The notes under the pieces are model-generated. The model ran no database searches. It was not told the origin of the DNA and worked only from the letters and a program-made list of their open reading frames with translations. 9,766 bases of DNA from Candidatus Sungbacteria bacterium RIFCSPHIGHO2_02_FULL_52_23 (GTDB lineage: Bacteria; Patescibacteriota; Minisyncoccia; Sungbacterales; HO2-52-23). Position 1 is the first letter of the stretch. Each line of letters begins with the position of its first letter. The stretch covers positions 1-9,766 of the forward strand of contig MHQM01000005.1 in NCBI GenBank assembly GCA_001820655.1, read 5' to 3'. Position numbers and translations under genes: made by a program. This document shows, one piece after another, positions 1 to 5,139 of the stretch.

Positions 1-1075
1 CGTATGTGTATGCTTGGTGGGATTTATTGCGCATGAGCGCCGGAGACGATTCTTTGTTGCATCCAAAAAATATCTCTTCGTCGTCAAGTGCCTGAATGCC
101 GTCCATGATATACCGCCAGTTAAAGCTCATGGATATCTCTTTGCCCGTCAGGGCGGCCTGGCATGTCGTCCGATACTCGCCGACATCGGGATTGGATGCG
201 GCGATTTCAAGACCCGTGGGCGAGAATCGCAAAGTCACTTCTTGAAGTTTTGATGCAAATATGCTTGCCGAGCGGATAGCCGCGATAAGATCATTTTTCT
301 TCACATACGCCGATGTGGAAAATTGCGCCGGTATAATCGCGCGGTAATCGGGAAAATTGCCATCAATCAGGCGCGAGATGATCTTGCCGTCGTCGCACTC
401 CACCAAAAGCTGGTTTTCACCAAGAGACACGGTGACCTTGCCTGTCTGGCCGTCCAATATACGCATCATCTCGGTCGCAGTACGCTCGGGTATGATGCAG
501 GACACGGCTTCCTTGGAGCCCAGAGACTTGTCCGTGATGCCACATTCGCCGAGCCTAAACGTATCAGTCGCTGCAAGCGTCATCGTATCAGCATCCACAC
601 GCAGGCTCACGCCGGTAAGCTCCGGCTTAAACTCCGATGCGGATACCGCGGGTAGGATGCGTGCAAGATTCTGTGAAAAAACTCCTGCATTTACCGTAAA
701 ACTCTGCATTTTTTTGACCGTAGGTACCAGAGGAAATTCATCGGCGGGCATGCCGTTTACCTTGCCGTCGCGCTCCTTTACCGCAAGTCGCAAGCTTCCC
801 TTCTCCTCCTCCACCCGTACCTCCTGATCCCCGAATGACTGGAGAAGAGATGAAAGAGTACGCGCGGGAACACATACCTTTCCATTGCGCGACACGCGTG
901 CCGGCACACGCCATACGACCGCATGCTCAAGATTGGTGCCAGTCACGGAGACTATATCTCCATCAGCTTCAATAAGCACCTGCGCAAGCACTGGGAGAGC
1001 TATATTTTTACCACAAAACCGCTCGGCGATTCCTGCGGCGCGGGCAAAGTCAGATGTCGCGCATGAGAATTTCAT
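1..1075 (-). CDS. dnaN: DNA polymerase III beta sliding clamp (3' end cut by window edge)
   Basis: The minus strand is open from an ATG at 1075 to the left edge, giving 358 residues with no stop. The beta clamp is a ring-shaped dimer that tethers replicative DNA polymerase to DNA. The translation begins MKFSCATSDF and has the usual three-domain clamp layout. Recognisable blocks are LPVLAQVLIEADGD near residues 27-40, MPADEFPLVP near 109, ATDTFRLGE near 169, LIDGNFPDYRAIIP near 238 and SSPALMRNKSHQAYTY at the visible end. The last block normally sits just before the final few residues, so only about 6-10 codons should be missing. The gene follows dnaA in the same direction after a 197-base spacer. 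There is no Shine-Dalgarno motif before the ATG; the leader reads CTATTACTATTATT. A second in-frame ATG does not occur nearby, which supports this start. Confidence 0.95.
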   Translation of the reverse strand, partial: MKFSCATSDFARAAGIAERFCGKNIALPVLAQVLIEADGDIVSVTGTNLEHAVVWRVPARVSRNGKVCVPARTLSSLLQSFGDQEVRVEEEKGSLRLAVKERDGKVNGMPADEFPLVPTVKKMQSFTVNAGVFSQNLARILPAVSASEFKPELTGVSLRVDADTMTLAATDTFRLGECGITDKSLGSKEAVSCIIPERTATEMMRILDGQTGKVTVSLGENQLLVECDDGKIISRLIDGNFPDYRAIIPAQFSTSAYVKKNDLIAAIRSASIFASKLQEVTLRFSPTGLEIAASNPDVGEYRTTCQAALTGKEISMSFNWRYIMDGIQALDDEEIFFGCNKESSPALMRNKSHQAYTY

Positions 1076-1105
1076 AATAATAGTAATAGATCTATAAATG
1101 TATAC

Positions 1106-1133
1106 ATTATAGTTATTATTAGAGTGCCAAAAA
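1106..1133 (-). promoter_or_regulatory. Putative dnaN promoter
   Basis: On the minus strand a perfect TATAAT lies at 1106-1111. The best -35 candidates are weak: TTTTTG at 1128-1133 with a 16-base spacer, or TTGGCA at 1125-1130 with a spacer of only 13. Transcription would start near 1099, about 24 bases before the dnaN ATG. The AT-rich surroundings make chance matches likely. Confidence 0.35.
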
Positions 1134-1147
1134 TACTAATAATAAAT

Positions 1148-1156
1148 TGTTGATAA
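1148..1156 (-). promoter_or_regulatory. DnaA-box-like site
   Basis: TTATCAACA on the minus strand differs at one position from the classical TTATCCACA box. It lies in the dnaA-dnaN spacer and points toward the trinucleotide run and AT-rich DNA before dnaN. Confidence 0.45.
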
Positions 1157-1272
1157 GTATGTACTGTGGCTTATATAAAATATATTTTTATATTTCAGAT
1201 ACTGTTGAATCATAGTGATGTAAGACGTGGAAGTGTTGGGGAATACTCTTGGAAAACATACGGATAATAATG

Positions 1273-2652
1273 TCAGTTGAGGAAGATACGCTCCCTGATC
1301 GCTTTTAACTCCTCAACAAGTTCAGGGTTTGTCAGCAGGTCTTGCCCAACTTTTTCACAGGAGTGGATCACGGTGGTATGATCACGTCCGCCGAACTTTT
1401 CTCCGATGGACGGATAGGAATTTTTTAGGTGCTCGCGCATGAGATACATCGCAATCTGGCGCGGGTGCACGACATCTTTTTTGCGTGACTGGTGCATAAG
1501 CTCTTTTTCGGTGATGTCGTAGAACTCCGAGACGGCGCGGATGATTTTTTTTGGGGAGAGGAATTTTTTGGGAGCGGCGGCGTAGGTTGCAATGACTTTC
1601 TTTGCGGTATCCACGGTGATCGGAGCGGATGAAAGCTTGGATGCCATGACCAGCTGATTGAGCGCGCCTTCAAGCTCACGGATGTTGTTCTTGATGTTTT
1701 CCGCGACGTATTTAAGCACGTCGTCCCCCATCACTATTTCTTTGGTCTCCGCTTTTGCTTTGAGAATGGTAAGCCGCGTCTCAAAATCCGGCAGGCCGAC
1801 ATCAGCGATCATGCCGCCCTCAAACCGCGAGCGCAGGCGCGCCTCCAGAGTCGCAATCGCTTGCGGGGGACGGTCCGAAGATATGATGATCTGCTTATTA
1901 CGCTCATAAAGCGCATTAAACGTATGGAAAAACTCCTCCTGCATCTTTTCGGTGCGGGCGATAAACTGGATGTCATCCATGATCAGGAGATCAACCGAGC
2001 GGTATTTCTCTTTTAGGGCGTTCATGGACTGGTTGCGTAGGGCATCCAGTATCTCGCCCATATACTTCTCGCTTGGCGCATAGCGCACTTTGACGTTGGG
2101 CGAGCGCGCGATCAACTCATTGCCGATCGCCTGGATGAGGTGTGTCTTGCCCAGGCCCACGCCGCCATAGATAAAGAGCGGGTTATACGTGGTGCCGGGG
2201 TTTTTGACGACCGATTGCGCGGCCGCATTGGCAAGCTCATTAAAAGAGCCTACGACAAAGTTGGAAAACGTATAGCGGGGGTTGAGGCTTGTCTCCGGAT
2301 TGACCGAGAGTTCACGAATGGACATGTCCTCGCCAAGCGATGGTGCTAATGCGCGTTTGCGGCGTGCGATGCGATCTTTTAAGGCTGAACCAAGAGACGC
2401 GGTTTCCGTCTGTCCGATAACATATGACACGTCCTTTATGTCCGAGTTGGCTTCGCGTAGCGCATGGAGGATCGCTTTGTGATATTTATTCTGGAGCCAC
2501 TCGCGCATGAAGCCGTTGGGCACGGAAACTGTGGCAACCCCGTCTTCCACATGAGCGATTCCGGTGTCGTGGAACCATGTAAGGAAACTAGGACGCGAAA
2601 GAGTAGGTTCAATCTTTGCCAACACTATCTGCCACAATGCGTGCTGATCCAT
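1273..2652 (-). CDS. dnaA: Chromosomal replication initiator protein DnaA
   Basis: This 459-residue protein is full length for the family. DnaA binds DnaA boxes at the origin, oligomerises with ATP, melts the DNA and loads the helicase. Domain I spans about residues 1-75 (LWQIVLAKIEP, then FLTWF) and is followed by a short domain II linker of about 45 residues. Domain III is the AAA+ core: Walker A GGVGLGKTH at 163-171, Walker B LLIMDDIQF at 222-230, sensor I IISSD at 256-260, box VII RLRSRFEGG at 272-280 and sensor II NNIRELEGALN at 322-332. Domain IV carries the DNA-binding signature GGRDHTTVIHSCEKV at 421-435. All catalytic residues expected are present. The ATG at 2652 gives the canonical domain I N-terminus. 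No Shine-Dalgarno motif precedes it. It is divergent from rpmH across the likely origin, and DnaA-box-like sites in the upstream region fit autoregulation. Confidence 0.98.
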   Translation of the reverse strand: MDQHALWQIVLAKIEPTLSRPSFLTWFHDTGIAHVEDGVATVSVPNGFMREWLQNKYHKAILHALREANSDIKDVSYVIGQTETASLGSALKDRIARRKRALAPSLGEDMSIRELSVNPETSLNPRYTFSNFVVGSFNELANAAAQSVVKNPGTTYNPLFIYGGVGLGKTHLIQAIGNELIARSPNVKVRYAPSEKYMGEILDALRNQSMNALKEKYRSVDLLIMDDIQFIARTEKMQEEFFHTFNALYERNKQIIISSDRPPQAIATLEARLRSRFEGGMIADVGLPDFETRLTILKAKAETKEIVMGDDVLKYVAENIKNNIRELEGALNQLVMASKLSSAPITVDTAKKVIATYAAAPKKFLSPKKIIRAVSEFYDITEKELMHQSRKKDVVHPRQIAMYLMREHLKNSYPSIGEKFGGRDHTTVIHSCEKVGQDLLTNPELVEELKAIRERIFLN

Positions 2653-2678
2653 AAATAGTGATGTGCTTTAGTTGGTAC

Positions 2679-2700
2679 CGCGATTTTTGATAAAATCGCG
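2679..2700 (-). repeat. Perfect 9-bp hairpin in the predicted dnaA leader
   Basis: CGCGATTTT at 2679-2687 is the exact reverse complement of AAAATCGCG at 2692-2700, with a 4-base loop. It would lie in the 5' untranslated part of the dnaA transcript if the TATAAT at 2725-2730 is the promoter. No T-run follows on the minus strand, so it is not a typical terminator. It may be a leader structure or a protein-binding palindrome. Confidence 0.6.
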
Positions 2701-2724
2701 CGGGCTTTACCTTAAGTGGCCTTT

Positions 2725-2730
2725 ATTATA
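2725..2730 (-). promoter_or_regulatory. Putative dnaA promoter -10 element
   Basis: A perfect TATAAT on the minus strand. No good -35 is visible; TGTTCA with a 16-base spacer is the nearest. Transcription would start near 2718 and give a leader of about 66 bases. The hexamer overlaps the DnaA-box-like TTATACACT at 2726-2734, so DnaA binding could block the promoter. Confidence 0.45.
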
Positions 2731-2734
2731 CACT
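2726..2734 (+). promoter_or_regulatory. DnaA-box-like site over the dnaA promoter
   Basis: TTATACACT matches TTATNCACA at eight of nine positions and overlaps the predicted dnaA -10 hexamer. This is a common arrangement for dnaA autorepression. Confidence 0.4.
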
Positions 2735-2785
2735 ACCCTTACAAGCTGAACATCGCCTTGATGTGTGGAAAGGGTGTTGATTACT

Positions 2786-2794
2786 TGTGTATAA
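2786..2794 (-). promoter_or_regulatory. DnaA box
   Basis: TTATACACA on the minus strand is a full match to the consensus TTATNCACA. It is the best DnaA box seen in the window and sits centrally in the dnaA-rpmH intergenic region. Confidence 0.6.
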
Positions 2795-2798
2795 AGGA

Positions 2799-2847
2799 TT
2801 TTGTCCAAAATTATGAGGTGTCAGCCGAAATAATTTTGGTTACAAAA
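2799..2847. repeat. Long imperfect inverted repeat in the origin region
   Basis: CCAAAATTAT at 2805-2814 is the exact reverse complement of ATAATTTTGG at 2830-2839. The match continues outward through TTTTGT (2799-2804) and ACAAAA (2842-2847) after a two-base bulge, giving 16 paired positions. The loop is 15 bases. No gene ends here, so a terminator role is unlikely. Confidence 0.6.
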
Positions 2848-2852
2848 CCTTT

Positions 2853-2950
2853 ACCCCGCCCTTTGGTAGCGCACGATACACTAAAGATATTTTTCTCATA
2901 ACCACTGCACTACGCGCAGTGGTACATTCCACAGGGGTAAAGGGCGGGGT
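2853..2950. repeat. GC-rich 12-bp inverted repeat flanking a nested hairpin
   Basis: ACCCCGCCCTTT at 2853-2864 is the exact reverse complement of AAAGGGCGGGGT at 2939-2950. Between them lies a second perfect dyad, ACCACTGC (2901-2908) and GCAGTGGT (2916-2923), with a 7-base loop. The nested arrangement in an otherwise AT-rich non-coding region is unlikely by chance. It may be a binding site for origin or nucleoid proteins, or a structured RNA on either strand. Confidence 0.6.
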
Positions 2951-2961
2951 GCTCAATGCTG

Positions 2962-2970
2962 TGGTAAAAT
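2962..2970 (+). promoter_or_regulatory. Putative extended -10 promoter for the rpmH operon
   Basis: TGGTAAAAT at 2962-2970 fits an extended -10 (TGn then TAAAAT). There is no recognisable -35 hexamer. Transcription would start near 2977, about 33 bases before rpmH. The overlapping TGTGGTAAA at 2960-2968 is a two-mismatch DnaA box. Confidence 0.35.
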
Positions 2971-3009
2971 TTATGAGAGATTGAGTTTATAAATTTTAAC
3001 ATCATTGGC

Positions 3010-3150
3010 ATGTCCGTCACTTACCAGCCTTCCAAAAGAAAACGAAGCCGCTCGCATGGTTTCCGCAGCCGCACCGGCACGACGACGGGGCGGCGTGTAC
3101 TCCGGCGCCGGCGGGCAAAAGGTAGAAAGCGTCTCACCATCTCCGGATGA
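3010..3150 (+). CDS. rpmH: 50S ribosomal protein L34
   Basis: The ATG at 3010 opens a 46-residue reading frame ending in TGA at 3148-3150. L34 is a small, very basic protein of the large ribosomal subunit. The translation starts MSVTYQPSKRKRSRSHGFRS and ends RRRAKGRKRLTISG. This matches the family signature TYQPS-x-RKR-x-R-x-HGFR at the N-terminus and RRRAKGRKRL at the C-terminus, and the length is normal (44-46 residues). Its stop codon overlaps the rnpA start by four bases (ATGA), so the two are probably translationally coupled. It is the first gene of the plus-strand cluster running away from the origin. No Shine-Dalgarno motif precedes it; the leader is AT-rich (TTATAAATTTTAACATCATT). Confidence 0.97.
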   Translation: MSVTYQPSKRKRSRSHGFRSRTGTTTGRRVLRRRRAKGRKRLTISG

Positions 3151-3479
3151 TACGTGCTCATCGTCTCGGTCGGGGGAAAGAGCTTGATCTTCTCTTCACA
3201 CGGGGACGGCGTTTCCACTCCCCCTTCTTTCAGATCGCGGTGCGTACGCGCGCCGCGTCTGACGCAGGGCCGAGCCGATTTGTTTTTGTGGTGCCGAAGA
3301 GCGTGGATAAACGGGCAGTCGTGCGCAATCGCCTGCGCAGGCGCGCCTGCGAGTATATCCGGCGCAGGATTACGAGCATGCCGAGAGCCGACATCGCGAT
3401 TACGGTAAAAAAAGGAGCTGCAGGCGCTACTCGCGCGGATTTTTATGCGGGACTTCAGGAAATTCTTGCGCGTATCTAA
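3147..3479 (+). CDS. rnpA: Ribonuclease P protein component
   Basis: RnpA is the small basic protein that helps the RNase P RNA bind and cleave the 5' leader of precursor tRNAs. The 110-residue product has the usual length and strong positive charge. Visible family features are LFTRGRRF at residues 16-23 and the RNR signature in DKRAVVRNRLRRR at 54-66, the RNA-binding helix. FVFVVPKSVDKRAV at 45-58 is the conserved central strand and loop. The ATG overlaps the rpmH stop by four bases, and rpmH-rnpA adjacency is conserved across bacteria. The 3' end overlaps yidD by 35 bases. The RNase P RNA gene is not in this window. Confidence 0.95.
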   Translation: MIRAHRLGRGKELDLLFTRGRRFHSPFFQIAVRTRAASDAGPSRFVFVVPKSVDKRAVVRNRLRRRACEYIRRRITSMPRADIAITVKKGAAGATRADFYAGLQEILARI

Positions 3480-3795
3480 AGCGTATACATCTATTGCGGC
3501 CCGGGAGGGCGCCGTATTTCTGATTGCGTGCTATCGCGCGGTGCTTTCTCCACAACACGGTATGTTCGGGACGATCATAAAAGGAATTGTGCCGCAGGGA
3601 TTACTTTTTACAGGGTGCCGTTTCGTTCCTTCGTGTTCAGAGTACGCCCGTGACGCTGTCCGTCAATATGGACTTCTTCGCGGCCTTATGGTCTCATCAG
3701 GGAGGATCATGCGATGTCATCCGTGGCACCGCGGAGGATATGATCCCGTTACTGGAATTATGAATCAGGAAGTAGGAAGTATGAGTGATGAATAA
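3445..3795 (+). CDS. yidD: Membrane protein insertion efficiency factor YidD
   Basis: YidD is a small membrane-associated protein thought to assist YidC-dependent membrane insertion. The 116-residue product contains the family core: AVFLIACYRAVLSPQHG at 23-39 (an amphipathic segment), GCRFVPSCSEYA at 57-68, and RIMRCHPWHRGGYDPV at 87-102. The conserved cysteines are at 58, 64 and 91. The start overlaps rnpA by 35 bases; a TTG at 3466 is an alternative start. The segment between LSPQHG and GCRF is longer than in Escherichia coli YidD. The last 14 residues (TGIMNQEVGSMSDE), including the stop, are encoded by the heptad repeat at 3755-3810. The native tail has therefore probably been replaced. 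Confidence 0.94.
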   Translation: MRDFRKFLRVSKAYTSIAAREGAVFLIACYRAVLSPQHGMFGTIIKGIVPQGLLFTGCRFVPSCSEYARDAVRQYGLLRGLMVSSGRIMRCHPWHRGGYDPVTGIMNQEVGSMSDE

Positions 3796-3845
3796 GGAAT
3801 TATGAATCAATCCTCTCCTCATTCATGATTCCTACTTCCTAATTC
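3755..3845. repeat. Heptad-array hairpin, copy A
   Basis: The left side (3755-3810) is eight consecutive 7-base units: GAATTAT, GAATCAG, GAAGTAG, GAAGTAT, GAGTGAT, GAATAAG, GAATTAT, GAATCAA. The right side (3818-3845) is four similar units on the opposite strand: GAATTAG, GAAGTAG, GAATCAT, GAATGAG. The two sides can fold, with 3788-3807 pairing to 3821-3840 at 16 of 20 positions and a 13-base loop. The yidD stop lies inside the stem. No T-run follows, so it may act as a transcript-end stabiliser or weak terminator before yidC. Confidence 0.85.
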
Positions 3846-3863
3846 AAAACGTCGGCGAATGAC

Positions 3864-3869
3864 TATGAT
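3864..3869 (+). promoter_or_regulatory. Possible yidC promoter -10 element
   Basis: TATGAT lies 18 bases before the preferred yidC ATG, just after heptad hairpin copy A. No clear -35 is present. If used, the transcript would start about 12 bases before the ATG, giving an almost leaderless mRNA. Confidence 0.3.
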
Positions 3870-3887
3870 ATAAATTTGTATAGTACC

Positions 3888-4625
3888 ATGACTTTTCTCT
3901 CGTATCTCTATACCGTAGCATTATGGCAGCCGCTCTATAACGGCCTGATATTTTTTTACAATGCCATACCCGGGCACGATCTTGGGCTCGCGATCATCGC
4001 GCTGACCATTGTCATCCGGCTCCTCCTCTCACCGTTTTTGTACAAAGCCCAGCGCTCCCAGCGCGAGCTTGCCGTCCTCCAGCCCGAAATCAAGAAAATC
4101 CAGGAGCGGTTCAAAAAAGACAAAGAAGCCCAAGGCAAAGCCATGATGGAGCTGTACGCGACCCATAAGGTAAATCCGTTTTCCGGATGCCTCATCCTGC
4201 TTCTCCAACTGCCTATCCTTATTGCGCTTTTCCAGGTATTTCGTACCGGGCTTGATGCAGGCTCGCTTTCATATCTCTACTCTTTTGTGGCCAATCCGGG
4301 AGCTCTTGGGACGACGAGTTTCGGGATTTTGGATCTTACAAAAGGCAGTATCTACCTTGGCGTGGTCGCCGCAGTCACGCAGTACGCGCAGACAAAACTT
4401 GCTACTCCTCCTCCGTCACCCGACGGCGCGCAGGGCGGAGATTTTGCAAAAGCTTTGCAGTGGCAGACGACATATTTTTTCCCGCTGATCATTCTTTTTT
4501 GGTCGTACTCGCTTCCTTCAGCGCTCACTCTTTACTGGACAGCCATGAATATTTTTGGTATTCTTGAGCAACTCATTTTGCACAGACAGTTGCACAGACA
4601 ACTATGGAAACAGAAAGCATCATAA
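3888..4625 (+). CDS. yidC: Membrane protein insertase YidC (Oxa1 family)
   Basis: YidC inserts membrane proteins into the cytoplasmic membrane, alone or with SecYEG. This 245-residue form has only the conserved insertase core and lacks the large periplasmic domain of Proteobacteria, as in Gram-positives and CPR. Visible parts are an N-terminal segment (PLYNGLIFFYNAIPG, 15-29); TM with the groove arginine R44 in IVIRLLLSP (41-49); a charged cytoplasmic coiled hairpin (QPEIKKIQERFKKDKE, 65-80); the motif VNPFSGCLILLLQLPILIAL at 95-114; and two later membrane segments around 153-165 and 196-228. The tail is basic (LHRQLHRQLWKQK). I chose ATG 3888; an in-frame TTG at 3876 would add four residues. 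It overlaps jag by 22 bases. Confidence 0.95.
   Translation: MTFLSYLYTVALWQPLYNGLIFFYNAIPGHDLGLAIIALTIVIRLLLSPFLYKAQRSQRELAVLQPEIKKIQERFKKDKEAQGKAMMELYATHKVNPFSGCLILLLQLPILIALFQVFRTGLDAGSLSYLYSFVANPGALGTTSFGILDLTKGSIYLGVVAAVTQYAQTKLATPPPSPDGAQGGDFAKALQWQTTYFFPLIILFWSYSLPSALTLYWTAMNIFGILEQLILHRQLHRQLWKQKAS
4578..4601 (+). repeat. 12-bp tandem duplication at the end of yidC
   Basis: TTGCACAGACAG (4578-4589) is followed directly by TTGCACAGACAA (4590-4601). In frame it encodes LHRQ twice in the YidC basic tail. It ends two bases before the jag start codon. Confidence 0.8.
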
Positions 4626-5059
4626 CTGAAGTACGGACTATGCTTGAGCGCATGGGATGCGGAGACGAAGTGGAAGAAATCACCGCGCATCAGGGCGCTA
4701 CCAACCGCGTCTCGGTACGGGTGCGCGGAGACGCGCGTATGCTCATCGGAGAGCGCGGAGCCAATCTTGCAGCACTTGAGCATATTCTCCGCAAAATCGT
4801 CCAGAAAAAGCACGGCGCCGATGCGCATTTTACGCTTGATATCAATGAGTACCGCATGAGGCGGCTTGAAGATCTGAAACAAGATGTGAAATCAGCCGCC
4901 AAGGAAGTACGCCTATACGGCCGTCCCGTACCGCTCCGCCCGATGACATCATTTGAGCGCAGGATCGTCCACCTACTTCTTGAGGAGTATCCGGATATTA
5001 TCACCGAATCAAGCGGCATTGAGCCCGAACGCAAAGTCGTGATTAAGCCGTTCCTTTGA
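4604..5059 (+). CDS. jag: Jag/KhpB-like RNA-binding protein (KH and R3H domains)
   Basis: The 151-residue product is a cytoplasmic single-stranded nucleic acid binding protein found next to yidC in many bacteria. In some it affects cell division and envelope synthesis. A KH domain occupies about residues 30-85, with the GxxG loop in LIGERGANLAALEHIL (47-62). An R3H domain occupies about 88-150, with RPMTSFERRIVHLLLEE at 112-128, containing the R-x3-H type pair (R119/H123), and ending in VVIKPF. The N-terminal Jag-N domain of Firmicutes homologues is absent, so the protein is short. The ATG overlaps the yidC end by 22 bases, implying coupling. It ends in TGA just before a hairpin shared with the convergent propeller gene. 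Confidence 0.92.
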   Translation: METESIITEVRTMLERMGCGDEVEEITAHQGATNRVSVRVRGDARMLIGERGANLAALEHILRKIVQKKHGADAHFTLDINEYRMRRLEDLKQDVKSAAKEVRLYGRPVPLRPMTSFERRIVHLLLEEYPDIITESSGIEPERKVVIKPFL

Positions 5060-5062
5060 TTG

Positions 5063-5139
5063 GAATTAGGAAGTATGAATTAGGAATTATGAATAAATGT
5101 TTTCCTGACTCATAATTCCTAATTCATACTTCATTCTTC
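5063..5139. repeat. Heptad-array hairpin, copy B (between convergent genes)
   Basis: The left side is five 7-base units (5063-5097): GAATTAG, GAAGTAT, GAATTAG, GAATTAT, GAATAAA. The right side, read on the minus strand (5139-5105), is GAAGAAT, GAAGTAT, GAATTAG, GAATTAT, GAGTCAG. Positions 5070-5092 and 5110-5132 form a perfect 23-bp stem with a 17-base loop. It fills the gap between the jag stop (5059) and the convergent propeller-gene stop (5140-5142), where a bidirectional transcript end is expected. There is no clear T-tract. Confidence 0.88.

Larger units (their letters stand above)
1076..1272. other. AT-rich dnaA-dnaN spacer, possible origin-unwinding region
   Basis: This 197-base spacer is strongly AT-rich. 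Read on the minus strand it contains, in order: an all-A/T stretch at 1171-1195 with weak dyad symmetry; a DnaA-box-like TTATCAACA at 1148-1156; then TTA-TTA-TTA-GTA trinucleotides at 1134-1145; then almost pure A/T up to the dnaN start, including CTA-TTA-CTA-TTA-TTA just before the ATG. This order (box, trinucleotides, AT-rich DNA, dnaN) matches the layout described for the basal unwinding system in Bacillus subtilis. Function as an origin is inference. The same DNA must also carry the dnaN promoter. Confidence 0.45.
2653..3009. other. Candidate replication origin region / divergent dnaA-rpmH intergenic
   Basis: I see no convincing gene in these 357 bases. The region holds DnaA-box-like sites at 2726-2734 (TTATACACT, plus), 2786-2794 (TTATACACA, minus, a full match to TTATNCACA) and weaker two-mismatch sites at 2764-2772 and 2960-2968. 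It also holds four inverted repeats (2679-2700, 2799-2847, 2853-2864 with 2939-2950, and 2901-2923), and likely promoters for both flanking genes. Position between dnaA and rpmH is a classical bacterial oriC location. Assignment as the origin, alone or together with the dnaA-dnaN spacer, is inference. Confidence 0.55.

Noticed and set aside
14..827. Plus-strand frames in the first kilobase
   Set aside because: They are antisense to dnaN, whose minus-strand translation is unambiguous.
2716..2901. 61-codon plus-strand frame in the origin spacer
   Set aside because: It overlaps several inverted repeats and DnaA-box-like sites, has no start context and no recognisable motif.
3755..3845. CRISPR array or insertion-sequence ends
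   Set aside because: The units are only 7 bases, contiguous and without spacers. No transposase is present anywhere in the window, and no target-site duplication is evident.
3010..5059. UGA recoding as in Gracilibacteria/Absconditabacteria
   Set aside because: UGA terminates rpmH and jag, and also dnaA and the VirB4-like gene, at the expected family lengths. No in-frame UGA occurs inside the conserved genes.
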